From Clytia hemisphaerica (lineage: Eukaryota; Cnidaria; Hydrozoa; Leptothecata; Clytiidae), in NCBI GenBank assembly GCA_902728285.1, contig CACVBU010000862.1, positions 61,972 through 125,971 of the forward strand: a DNA stretch of 64,000 bases. The letters are read 5' to 3'. How positions within the stretch are numbered: the stretch's first letter is position 1; the number at the start of each line of letters is the position of its first letter. Made by a program: the position numbers and the translations under genes. The notes beneath the pieces were generated by a model. It ran no database searches. It was not told the DNA's origin and saw only the letters and a list, made by a program, of their open reading frames with translations. Below, piece after piece: positions 1-10,201 of this stretch.

Positions 1-1
1 C

Positions 2-442
2 CACTCCCTAATGACCATCCGTATTAAAGGAAGCAAAACCGATCCGTTCCGCCAAGGTGTTAATATTAGGATTGCTGCTACTTCCAACAATATTTGCCCA
101 GTGGGCGCTATGAGAAACTACCTAGCCCTTCGAAGTTCAAAACCGGGCCCCCTCTTTCAATTTCATGATGGTAAACTCCTCACCCGCCGAACACTATACG
201 CCTTACTCGAGCAATCCCTCCCGTCTGTTTCCGACTTGAACACCCATAGTTTTCGTATTGGTGGTGCTTCTGCCGCCTTGAGCGCAGGTGCCTCCGACTC
301 AATGATTCGCATTATGGGCAGGTGGTCCAGTGACTGTTACCTTCGTTATCTTCGTGTTTCGGATTTTGATATTCAAAAATTCACTGCTAATATGGCCAAG
401 ATATCTCATGTGTCGTCTACTTGGGACCCCGACAAGTGGTAA
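2..442 (+). CDS. tyrosine recombinase, catalytic C-terminal part (cut by window edge)
   Basis: The frame is open from the first bases of the window, so the start lies outside; the first ATG, at 11, is probably internal. The visible 147 codons form the C-terminal catalytic domain of a tyrosine recombinase of the kind carried by DIRS/Ngaro and Crypton elements. The HxxR motif is seen as HSFR, followed by GRW about 30 residues later and the candidate nucleophile in the run SSDCYLRYLR. Such enzymes cut and rejoin DNA through a tyrosine-DNA link and integrate circular element copies without a DDE integrase. The frame is undamaged as far as it can be seen and ends in TAA. The reverse transcriptase expected for a retroelement would lie upstream, outside the window. 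Confidence 0.85.
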   Translation, partial: HSLMTIRIKGSKTDPFRQGVNIRIAATSNNICPVGAMRNYLALRSSKPGPLFQFHDGKLLTRRTLYALLEQSLPSVSDLNTHSFRIGGASAALSAGASDSMIRIMGRWSSDCYLRYLRVSDFDIQKFTANMAKISHVSSTWDPDKW

Positions 443-851
443 TTTGTCTACAATGTCATGTATTTTTATGGTACTTGTTTGTTCTACCCGGTCTTTTTAG
501 TTCACACCATGCTATTATTTTTGCTGAGTGCACTATCAATATATTGCTCGTATTAATTTTGATTGTCTTCACAATATCGCTTGCTTTATTTTTATTAATA
601 GTAATAATAAATATAAAAACATTTCAATACGCTCTTTAGCTACCGAAATAATACTAATATGCTATTACTTTTAATAATAATTATAAAAACATTTCAATAC
701 GCTTTTTGCTACCGAAATAATACTAATACGCTATTACTTTTAATCATAAGGTTTTGTTTTCTGCCTTTTCTCGTCTCACTCTCTACCTTGTGCTTTGCCC
801 TAGATAGCCCCCCCTTTCCCTTTTTCTTCTCTGCGGTTTTTGGGTGATGTT

Positions 852-1252
852 GGGGTGTTGGGTTACTACGTAACCTCTGGCAAGTTATTAGTCAGTTATC
901 CAGATACTTATTCTAAGGTCAGGCATCCGTCGTCTACACGGACTTAGGGCGTACCGTCATCTACACGGGCTTAGGTGCTACCCGTCATCTACACGGGCAT
1001 AGGTCGTACCCGTCATCTACACGGGTTAGGCGTTAAGTTTAGTCACAGCTTATCTTGATGCATCCCCAATGTCATCCCAAATTCCGTTTTGTACAATTTT
1101 TAATTTGCACTTTCATTCACCTTTCGAAATATAATTTTCTCTTTCGGCACTCCTTATGTCTCCTGTTTCTTTCACCCCTTTTGATTTGACCCCTTTGCCT
1201 CGTTAGCTTCTCATTTCGATCTATTACTTATTCTTGGAGACGCGGGAATTAA
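852..1252 (+). repeat. 401-bp direct repeat, copy 1 (candidate B1)
   Basis: Near-identical to 2187-2587 at a constant offset of 1335 bp. It starts at a run reading GGGGTGTTGGGTTACTACG and ends at GACGCGGGAATTAA. It contains four of the short hairpin units that are amplified at 1690-2168. Confidence 0.9.
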
Positions 1253-1689
1253 TTGGAGCTAATCTTTAGCTAAGGTTAATTCCCAGTCGACTGAGTTACA
1301 TCGGGTTGCGGAAAAGGTTAGGATTAGGTATTTCTCGGCTGCCGGTTATCTGAGTTCCCGTATATATATTCCAAGGGTGTGTTTGCCCTGAGCTTATCTC
1401 TTCATCTGCAAGTTAAGCTTCCCCTCCCTTCCCTGCCCCTTTTTATCTTTGTTTTGTTTGTGGTTCTGCCTTTCTCTCCTTTCTTTTCAGATCTTATCCT
1501 GCTATCAAGGCGTGGTCATCGCAGCTGCAGCGTTGGATCCTAATCTCACGGTTTTTCCCTAGGCAAGGTTTTTCGACCAGAGAGATTAGGCCATTTGGGA
1601 TGCATCGAGATACCAATTAGTTTCCGGTTACCACGTAACCTTTGGCAAGTTTTTTGTGTTAGTTTATCCAGCTACTTGTTTATAAGTCA

Positions 1690-2168
1690 ATTACCCGTCA
1701 TCTACACGGGCCTAAGCTGCTCCCGTCATCTACACGGGCTAAGTTCGCTCCCGTCATCTACACGGGCTAAGTTCGATCCCGTCGTCTACACGGGTTAAGT
1801 TTTGCTCCCGTCGTCTACACGGGCTATGGTCTCACACCCGTCATCTACACGGGTTAAGTTCGTTCCCGTCATCTACACGGGCTAAGTTCGCTCCCGTCAT
1901 CTACACGGGCTAAGTTCGATCCCGTCGTCTACACGGGTTAAGTTTTGCTCCCGTCGTCTACACGGGCTATGGTCTCACACCCGTCATCTACACGGGTTAA
2001 GTTCGTTCCCGTCATCTACACGGGCTAAGTTCGATCCCGTCGTCTACACGGGTTAAGTTTTGCTCCCGTCGTCTACACGGGCTATGGTCTCACACCCGTC
2101 ATCTACACGGGTTAAGTTCGCTCCCGTGAGCTCACGGGCTAAGCTTGCTCCCGTCATCTACACGGGTT
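1690..2168 (+). repeat. tandem array of 17 short hairpin units with higher-order order
   Basis: Seventeen units of about 28 bp each carry CCCGTCATCTACACGGG or a close variant (ATC or GTC in the loop). The ends CCCGT and ACGGG can pair over a 7-base loop. Spacers of types CTAAGTTCG, TTAAGTTTTG and CTATGGTCTCACA recur in fixed order in blocks of four or five units, so whole blocks were duplicated. The unit at 2123-2138 is a perfect 16-bp palindrome, CCCGTGAGCTCACGGG. The array lies in the segment between the two 401-bp repeats. Confidence 0.9.
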
Positions 2169-2186
2169 AGGCGTTCAGTTAGTTTA

Positions 2187-2587
2187 GGGGTGTTGGGTTA
2201 CTACGTAACCTCTGGCAAGTTATTAGTCAGTTATCCAGATACTTATTCTAAGGTCAGGCATCCGTCGTCTACACGGACTTAGGGCGTACCGTCATCTACA
2301 CGGGCTTAGGTGCTACCCGTCATCTACACGGGCATAGGTCGTACCCGTCATCTACACGGGTTAGGCGTTAAGTTTAGTCACAGCTTATCTTGATGCATCC
2401 CCAATGTCATCCCAAATTCCGTTTTGTACAATTTTTAATTTGCACTTTCATTCACCTTTCGAAATATAATTTTCTCTTTCGGCACTCCTTATGTCTCCTG
2501 TTTCTTTCACCCCTTTTGATTTGACCCCTTTGCCTCGTTAGCTTCTCATTTCGATCTATTACTTATTCTTGGAGACGCGGGAATTAA
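2187..2587 (+). repeat. 401-bp direct repeat, copy 2 (candidate B2, element end)
   Basis: Second copy of the 852-1252 repeat. After 2587 the match stops (copy 1 continues AATTGGAGC, copy 2 continues ACCAAGG), which marks the likely outer border of the element. Confidence 0.85.
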
Positions 2588-3606
2588 ACCAAGGAACTCT
2601 ATTGTTCCAAGATGTGATTTAATGGTCAATGATAAAATGTCATGGAGTTTAGTTTATCAAGACACAAATTTCACAAAAAAGTTTGCTGGAAAGTGTTGTA
2701 AATATTCAGCAATACTGTAACTAAATGTGACAATTTCAAGGTTGACAATTTGGTATATTATCACATAAATACTAATGTAACAGATGTTATGCACTGGAAA
2801 TCTAAAATCTGTAAAGAAGGAGATCCATTTTTAAGTAACTTTTTACTTGTGGATGGTATAATATGGTGGTTTAAAATATCGATGACAAGGAAGTTTTTCA
2901 TATGAAACTAATGTGTACAACATATTTCGATATCTCCCAAATTCATATTGCCATATTTCCATATTAGTCCCTTAGTAGACAGTCTCAAGATATTTTGGCA
3001 CTTTCTTACTCAGATGAGTCTTAGAATAATATCAACTTGCAAAAGATTTTGTCTAAGATTTTATTTCCTTAATGAAGGTAAAAAACAATATTAGTTGAAT
3101 AAATACATTTTTCTTGTGTCAAAATGGTTATCATTTGCCAACACATTATCACACATAATTCTAAAGAATACGTAGATGGTGTAAATGCATGCAATTTTTT
3201 AACAAGTTTTTAGACTTATATCATCTGTGAACATGTCTATGAAATAAAGACAATTTTTAGCAGGAATATGGTTAAATTTTGTTTTGCATCGGATATTGCT
3301 TAATATAAAGGCTTTAATAAATTTAAGTTACTAAGTTGGGGCTTTAGGATAATCTGTGGGGTTCGACTGCGACTACAATCTATGCTCTGAGCTATTGGAG
3401 GAAATATTTAACCACATCTTTGTGGCTCTTGTTATTTAATAGATTATGAATGTCGAAGGTTTTTTGAAAAAAGCCGAACAGTATGTTGAGTTCGGTAAAT
3501 GTCACTAAACGCCAAAACCCACGTGTTGAGCTATTCCTCTCGCACAAGGCAATATTATGTAATATTGAATTCGGACAAAATTACACCAATATGATGCTTA
3601 GATTCT
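2588..3606. other. non-coding, AT-rich
   Basis: No convincing frame, RNA gene or repeat was recognised between the recombinase element and the end of the TMEM272-like gene. Confidence 0.6.
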
Positions 3607-6600
3607 TTATCGAAACCGGTTATCAATAAACCTATCACCACCATTAACCTCATCTTCTGCACCCATCTCTGAATTCGATGATTTCGTTAAAAAGAACGCC
3701 GTACAGCTCGCGCACGCGGCCAAGCAACACGTGCACAAACAAATCAACCCTAACATCAGGTAACTGGTTGTGATCACCCAAAAAGCAAACACGTACACAG
3801 TTTTATTACAATAGTTGAATGGTTGATGAGGCGGGGGCGTGTAATTTGGTTTATATTTTGAATACACCCATATGTTTCCCGCAACGAACCACGTGAATAA
3901 AAACAAGTTTAATACGCCGTCAACGAACAACCATGCGATTGGACGCTCCTCCTCGTTGCTTTTATCGCTTTGAAAGATATCCCCGTTATATGTGATTCGC
4001 TGAATTATGATGGAGAGCATTTTGACGATACCGAATGATCCACCGACAATGAGATAGATTGGAATGAAAGGTTCGATCGGACAAACATCTTTGTATGACA
4101 CTCCTATAGAAATAAATTAAAGTTATTACAATTTTGATAACATATTTTTAAGAGTGGGGAAACTTTTGAAACTGACAGCCATAGCCGATAGGCTATATTT
4201 ATATTGAGTTATCTTTGGTATGGCGTGGTATTTCAGATATCAATGGTATTTAGATTTTTCATATATTTGAATTCACATTAAGACAATATCATAACCTTAA
4301 CAATCACAGTTTATAGCCTACAAGGCATCTTCCAGGCACAAATTTTTTTTCCCCAGTGATTTTCAGATTTTTGAGACTTAATGAACTTTCAACTGAAACA
4401 GACATGTCCTCGGCCATAAAAAAGGAATGAATGTTCCGTTCAAATCTTAGGTAGTAGTCGATCGTGGTAAATATGGACATCGTGTTAAATAAATTAAAGT
4501 CCGTTTATTGCCATGTGACAGCTATAAGAAAGTTGAATGCTAGCATTGTCCTTACCAATAACGACCATAGACATTGGTAAAGCCAACAACATCATCAGCA
4601 TTAATGTGCAACCAACTAAAAATATAAAGCAATACTTCAAGTTTTACTATCAATCAATTTTTTACCGTGAAAAGCACAGCTCAAAATCATATATTTACGC
4701 TGTGCCGACGAATCGAGATTCTATTCATCGCGCAATCAGCGAAGACAAAAGTAACCATGACGACCATCCAAGATCTTGGATGAGCGTCATAGTCGATATT
4801 TTTATTCCTGTCGTTGAAAACACAACTTACAAAAAGTCATCAATGCTTTGTAAAAATAGTCAGTGATAGAGAATCATAACATAAAGTCTGTCTATTATTT
4901 CGATTCAATTAAAATGACATTTCCATAATTAAAAGTTTAGTAATTACTGTTATACATTTGGGGATCATGTAAAAGATTTCTTTCGAAATAAACTCATTTC
5001 AACTACACTTGGAGGTTTCTGGGGAATTCGTAAATAGTAAACTGCATACTGATACAGTCTGCTAGACATTAATATGGTAATATTTGCTCTTCATCTTTGA
5101 TTTTCTCTACAGTGATTAGATTGACACATGCGCGATAAAATTTCTATTATTTGTCTTCAGAGGTTACTATTTTCTTTGAAAACTTAACCTCTGATACTCA
5201 GGGTATCAATTTTTTTGTAATAATAAAATTGATCTTTAGGCACCCCCATCTCCCATGTACACAACAATGTTGAAATATATAAGAAGAAAACATTTGAAAT
5301 TTGAACAAATTGAATAGATACCATTCAAGCTCCAGATCATTCCTCTGTTTTTTTTAAATTGCCTTTTTAAGCATTTCTTGAAATCTTTAATTTATTCAGA
5401 AACTTTCGAAATGTTTCAAGCAACCCTACATCTTTCCTTCAACTGTAAAAAGCTTTCCTCGAAAATCTTCACGAATCACACATGTCATGTCTTATACTAA
5501 AAGTGTATTTTATTCAATGTCAATACTTTCTTTGAATTTAAAAATTTCGCCAGCTGTGATAACATGAAGCCCACACAAGGCTAATGTATTAATTTTCCTT
5601 GACGTTATTTAGTTTTGCCATTTTCTCATCTGTGAGACACAACATCAATTTATTTTATCGAAATAAGGCGTAGATATTTTCATTATACAATCTTCCACTT
5701 CAAACTTTGGATCTCAAGGACCACCTCTTTCAAACTACTGACTCTATATGAATTTCAGACCACTACAAATCCCAGGTAGTATATATAAGGAGTATGAATC
5801 CGTTAGTGGATGCCAGCAGCTTACTGATTCTACTCATTCAAATGTAGTATTCAAAGTGAATAGGATTTTCGTCAAAAATTTCAAGCAATTGAAGTGTACC
5901 CTTTTATTGGAAATCTGATTGCTATCCGAAAATTAAGGGTCCTGACCATAGTGAATTTCTCACATTTGCATTTACAAAATACAGATTTCTGCCTGATGTA
6001 ACCAACAAAACTACATGTTTTTTTTATTAGAACACCTAACATTTAGCTGAGCCTTGATGTGCTTATTTTTTTGTTTTTTTTTTGGCAGTTTCATCCTAAA
6101 ATGTTCATAAATGCGTTCTTAATTTTTCAGACTACTCTAAATCGACATTATCATGCAAAATTACATTTAAAATTGGTAAAATTTGGACAATATTTGACTC
6201 TCGATTATAGAAAATCCATCCCTAAGTTCGGTTATAACTGCTTGAAAAGAGGAAAAAATTGTAGTTTTTTGTCATTTTTTTCCAAACTGAGGCTGGGCAT
6301 GTTCTTATGTTGTTCTTAATTTTTCGACGAATTTCTGCCTCGATGTTCTTATAAACTGGGTTCTAATTAAAAGAAAACGTGCATGTGATAAATATTCTTT
6401 TAGGCCAACTATTCCTGAATCTGAAAATTTAAAAATCGCATAAAGTATATGGAAATATCACATTTTCAATATTTTTCCAGGATTGGAAGTCTTTTATTTC
6501 GCCCAGTGTTGGATATAGAGACCAAAAATGACGATTTATAACTCAAACTGGGTATTACAGGAGGGCTTCGCCCTCCTACTCCTACATAGCCCATGTCTGA

Positions 6601-7001
6601 TCATATACGACATTGGTACTTTTAAAAAAGGTTAATCTGAAATAATCTATACGTTTCAATGAAATTTTAACCGCCTCCTCTAACTATTTACCTTTGCTCA
6701 AGAATATCAAACCAATCATTTTCAAGTGATTCCACGAATTGCTCTCTGGTTCTTTTTCTTCTTTAAATTGTCCAAAAATGGAGTCGTAAGTTTGGACAAG
6801 AGAACTATTATCATCATCATAAAAGATACTATCTTGATGGTGTTGAAGTTCTTGTGTTTTCTTACTGAGGGCGAAGATATCGAGTGTCAAAGGCTGTTGT
6901 TGACGTCTTTCTGGACTTTCGAGGAATGTATAGAATGGACTGAAGGAATATTTGGGTTCTAATTTACTTTTGTTGGTGTCTAATCCGTTGGTCTTCTCCA
7001 T
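3607..7001 (-). CDS. TMEM272-like four-pass membrane protein, three coding exons
   Basis: Coding exons on the minus strand are 7001-6692, 4615-4556 and 4103-3607. All junctions are GT-AG (CAAAG/GTAAAT, TTTAG/TTGGT, ATTG/GTAAGG, TATAG/GAGTG) and phases agree (310, 60 and 497 nt; 288 aa). An in-frame TAA directly precedes the ATG at 7001. Residues 1-92 form a polar tail rich in Q, D, E and K. Hydrophobic segments lie near 93-124, 135-158, 179-204 and 225-260. Family hallmarks are CPxxPFIPIYLIVGG after the first segment, WFVAGNIWVYSKYKPNY, and CNKTVYVFAFW with a Cys-rich end. TMEM272-type proteins are integral membrane proteins of unknown function. A likely 5' non-coding exon ends at 7494 (donor GATTATT/GTAAGT) and joins the acceptor at 7005. 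The second intron holds a dispersed repeat and a short inverted-repeat element. Confidence 0.85.
4663..5030 (+). repeat. dispersed repeat R1, copy 1 (intron of TMEM272-like gene)
   Basis: About 365 bp closely matching 30636-30995 in the same orientation. Shared runs include ATGACGACCATCCAA, GTCAGTGATAGAGAATCATA and TTGGAGGTTTCTGGGGAATT, the last marking the common 3' edge. The frame seen here (4537-4866) is not kept in the other copy, so I do not call it a gene. Confidence 0.75.
6014..6381. mobile_element. TA-inserting inverted-repeat element, word TTAGAAC/GTTCTTA
   Basis: Left end TA then CATGTTTTTTTTATTAGAAC; right end GTTCTAATTAAAAGAAAACGTG then CA, a decayed TA. Inside, GTTCTTA recurs several times next to GAGGCTG or GAGCCT. 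Same design as the elements at 16824, 33927 and 47975. It lies in intron 2 of the TMEM272-like gene. Confidence 0.6.
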
Positions 7002-7219
7002 TTACCTGTTGATAAAAAGATTTTTTTAAGAGATCCAGGGTACTGTCTAGTAGATCTTATCTGATTCCTAATTGAAAATAATAAATTTCAGAATGAATCA
7101 TCATTTCCTTGTGCACGATTTAAATTACAAGCTTGTCTCTAGTGAAGATGCTTGTTTACCGTTTTCATTTACCTTTTTTATTACTATATCATTACTTTAA
7201 CCAAATTTGAGAAGCAATA

Positions 7220-7417
7220 GACCTTTTCATAAATTACGTTACGAACATCACTTGCCTCGTTTTGAAATTATTGCCATGGTGATTACTCCCAGTGGATTTT
7301 ATTAAAACTACTTTCTGTTCATAAAAAAATTATTCAATGTCTCAAGGGACATAATCACCATGGTAATTGTTTGAATACGAGGCAAGTGATGTTCGTGACG
7401 TAATTTATGAAAAGGTC
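7220..7417. mobile_element. 198-bp inverted-repeat element with TA duplication
   Basis: Left end GACCTTTTCATAAATTACG and right end CGTAATTTATGAAAAGGTC are exact complements. The inverted match continues for about 70 bp per arm (GAACATCACTTGCCTCG, CCATGGTGATTA), so the element is almost all stem. TA lies on both sides (7218-7219 and 7418-7419), as for Tc1/mariner-type insertion. No coding capacity. Confidence 0.85.
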
Positions 7418-8178
7418 TATAAGACGACCCGATTGTAGAAAACACAAAGCTGCGGTATACTGTACACAACAATTATGTACGAAAATTACTTACAATAATC
7501 TACAATGGGTCCATGAACTTCGATAGGTTCGAGTTGACGAGTTATTTCAAATAAACCGAGTTGCCGAAAGCTTTTCCCTCTTTCAGCAACATTTTAATGC
7601 GACTTAACTTCATGGATCTACCATTTTAATTTTTTTTCGCGTTTAAAGAGATTTTTCAAAACATTGGTTTTGCTTTTTTTGTTTGATTTGTTTTGTTTAC
7701 CAGCGATTCATTTATTTTTCGTTCTCGAATTAATGCCGAATAATTTGTCTGAAAGTTTATCAACTCAATAAAAGAATTGAAGTGTTGGAAAGGACCTACG
7801 GGGGACCTACATACACGTACAATGAAAACGGTCAATTGCAACCATTGGTAAATTTCTAGAACCTTTTGGAAACCCACGAATTCTTTGGTGTCAAGACAAG
7901 ATTAGGGTGCCAAAGCTATTAAAGGGGTAAAATGGAGATTTGACCTTAGTTCTTTTAGTTTCATAAGAGGCAGGGGTCCCGTCCTGTAATTTTGTACAGA
8001 ACGAGCTCGGGCTATTTACAGTAGGAAATTTGAATTTAGCGCAGTCCTTTCTTACTTAAATTTAAAAAAGTTATTTTTTTTTCTTTAAGAAGGTCTGACC
8101 AGTAAAATGAAATAGCTGTACTTTGTTTCAACTGTCGTTTGGAGCTGGGAAATTCAAACTCTTATCACACCCTAAATT

Positions 8179-8599
8179 AGTAAACTAGTCAGTTATTACT
8201 TATAACCTTATAATAAAACTGTCAAGGAAAATAACCCACTAGAAGCTACTTCCAGCGCCTTTTTTTCTTCACCTAAAATCGTACATACAGATTTCTGATT
8301 GTCTGACCCGTGCGGGATTGCATTTAGTTTTCTTTCTGTCTATTGCGTTTTTAGAAATGCTCATTTATTTATATGTTCCCATGTTCAATGTTACTATGAA
8401 ATATCATTTAGTCAAAAAAGTTGGATGGATTCTCAAAAAGCTATAAAAGGTTGTAAAATTAAACAACGTTTTTTGAGGGAAGAAGCTTCTAGTCGTTGAA
8501 ATTCAAAAAAGACACACAACCTCACCTTTTCGATTTTATTTTTTTTAGAGCATGAACTTTTTGTATGTAGGTCTGTTTTAAACGACTAGTTTACTAGTC
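8179..8599. mobile_element. possible inverted-repeat element
   Basis: AGTAAACTAGTC at 8179 faces GACTAGTTTACT at 8584, about 400 bp apart. A second inner pair reads ACTAGAAGC and GCTTCTAGT. No clear target duplication. Confidence 0.4.
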
Positions 8600-8604
8600 T
8601 AATC

Positions 8605-8887
8605 ACACCCCTGTGTCACAGACCCGTTGGACCCGCTGCCCCGGTGGAAAAATAGGCCAAAAAATCGTCCCCGGTGGAAAAATACCCTATATTTTCAACC
8701 CCACCGGAAAATTGCCCTATAATTATATCCCCTTGCAAATTGAATGGAAAAAATTGGACTTCAAAACCATCCCCACTGGAATTTTTGAGCTGGAAACTAT
8801 AGATTTTCTATCCCCATTGGGATTTCGATAGAAATTTTATTCCCCACTGAGGGAAAAGGTACCATCGGGGCACTGAGACAGGGGTGT
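8605..8887. mobile_element. ACACCCCTG inverted-repeat element, copy 1
   Basis: Ends ACACCCCTGTGTCACAGACCC and, reversed, ACACCCCTGTCTCAGTGCCCC. Flanked by CTAATC on the left and CTTATC on the right (6 bp, one mismatch). The body repeats CCCCACTGGAAAAAT-like units about every 30 bp. Relatives at 33014-33264 and 49401-49698. Non-autonomous. Confidence 0.75.
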
Positions 8888-9653
8888 CTTATCCCAAACC
8901 CAAACCATGCTATTCATTTGTTATCAGTACATAAAAGAAGAATCATTGCATGGATCTCCAAGCTATAATACTGTATGCGAGTATGTGATCATGATACAAG
9001 AAGTACCGAAACGTCAAGAATGAACAAAAATTTGTTTTTCGTCTTTACTTTTTTTTTGAGAATAATCTGGCCCAGAAGAAAATTTTTCATGTATGCCGAG
9101 TGTCCTCAAATTGAATGCCCACCTAATCCTTTAGGAAATTTAGGATTATAAACATTATAGGGTAATAGTACTGAAGACTTAAGGTTCATTGTCATCAAAA
9201 TAACCTGTAACACAACAATATAAATTTTTTAAAGTATTTATATAAACAATTATAAGAAAAATACCTAATTATAAATTTTTATAAAAAAATTCATGAAATA
9301 TTTTTCATATTACTTCTTCTTATTTATAAACATAAGAGAATCCGAAACTTGAAATATCAAATAAATTTAAAGAATTTTTCTAACGCACTTAGATTCTTTC
9401 CTTGAGGGCTTACCATAAGAATTCATGTTTTAAAATATAAGGATCAGATTGTTCTTACTAAATTATTGGTCTTGGCTAAATTCAATCTGGTGCTTTTATA
9501 GAATAGTTCTTAAAAAATTCTGAAAAAACTAAACCAATCATTTTAAACTTTTGATTATCAACCATTTAAATAATTGATTTACAAAACAACAAACAGATTA
9601 CATACCATCGATAACAACACGGAAAAGGGATCAAGTAATATTCAAAATATCTG

Positions 9654-9723
9654 AAATCAAGTAGGAATCGAACCTACGACCTCTCGCTTGTCTACGAGCA
9701 CTCTACCACTGAGCTATTGACCC
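9654..9723 (-). tRNA. tRNA-like sequence, probably pseudogene or SINE head
   Basis: On the minus strand the sequence carries a perfect A box (TAGCTCAGTGG) and B box (GGTTCGATTCC). The T stem GTAGG/CCTAC, the D stem and a 7-bp acceptor stem with three G-U pairs can form. The anticodon arm is defective: CTCG/CGAG leaves TAGACAAG, an 8-base loop (or 6 bases if a T-G pair closes it), and the invariant U33 is not in register, so no anticodon can be assigned. Total length is 70 nt. Best read as a decayed tRNA gene or tRNA-derived repeat. Confidence 0.55.
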
Positions 9724-9728
9724 ATGAA

Positions 9729-9968
9729 GGTAATAAAGATATAGATGGAGAGAAAACGTCTCGGTAATGATCTAAATGGTCGTTGACATCTTTTATAAAC
9801 CTATTCAAAGCGGCTTTTCTTTGATGTACCATCATTGGAAGCAAAAACATCAATTTATAAGAACAGAAAGAGACTGTTTGGTTGATTTTGAAAAATTTAA
9901 GCTGTTTGCTTCCGATGATAAATCAGAATAGAACAAAAGGCATTGACTCTCCATCTATCTTTATTACC
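9729..9968. repeat. 240-bp inverted-repeat element beside the tRNA-like sequence
   Basis: GGTAATAAAGATATAGATGG on the left faces its complement at 9949-9968 with one base missing. A second internal pair, ATCATTGGAAGCAAA and TTTGCTTCCGATGAT, makes a long imperfect hairpin. It starts six bases from the tRNA-like sequence. Confidence 0.65.
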
Positions 9969-10201
9969 TCCACGATTGACCTGAGCCGATATTTGAAATA
10001 AGAAAGTCTCCCAGTTACGTGTTTATAACTAATGCTATCTATTCTGCGTATCAATTTGTATATTTTTAGAACTTTGATTGAAATTTCTGTAGAGTTTACC
10101 TTTATCTCAAAAATTTTAAAATCAAACTAGCCTCCCAAAACACGACAATTGATAAAAAACACGATTTAATTGTAGGGTATTAAACAATAAAATTAACTAA
10201 T

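Larger units (their letters stand above)
1..2587 (+). mobile_element. DIRS/Ngaro-like tyrosine-recombinase retroelement, 3' end
   Basis: The window opens inside an element: the end of a tyrosine recombinase gene (2-442) is followed by about 2.1 kb of non-coding repeats. Two direct repeats of 401 bp (852-1252 and 2187-2587) lie exactly 1335 bp apart with no length difference. Between them is a different segment (1253-2186) containing a hairpin array. A recombinase followed by B1-A2-B2 is the split-direct-repeat layout known for Ngaro-type elements, in which A1 would lie at the unseen 5' end. The element would then end near 2587, where the second repeat stops and plain AT-rich DNA begins. The repeats are seen directly; the Ngaro assignment is inference, and a Crypton or another recombinase element is possible. 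Confidence 0.6.

Noticed and set aside
1690..2168. CRISPR-like array
   Set aside because: The spacers are also repeated in fixed order, and the array sits in a retroelement end.
4537..4866. 109-codon plus frame
   Set aside because: It overlaps the second coding exon of the TMEM272-like gene in antisense and then runs into repeat R1, whose other copy breaks the frame.
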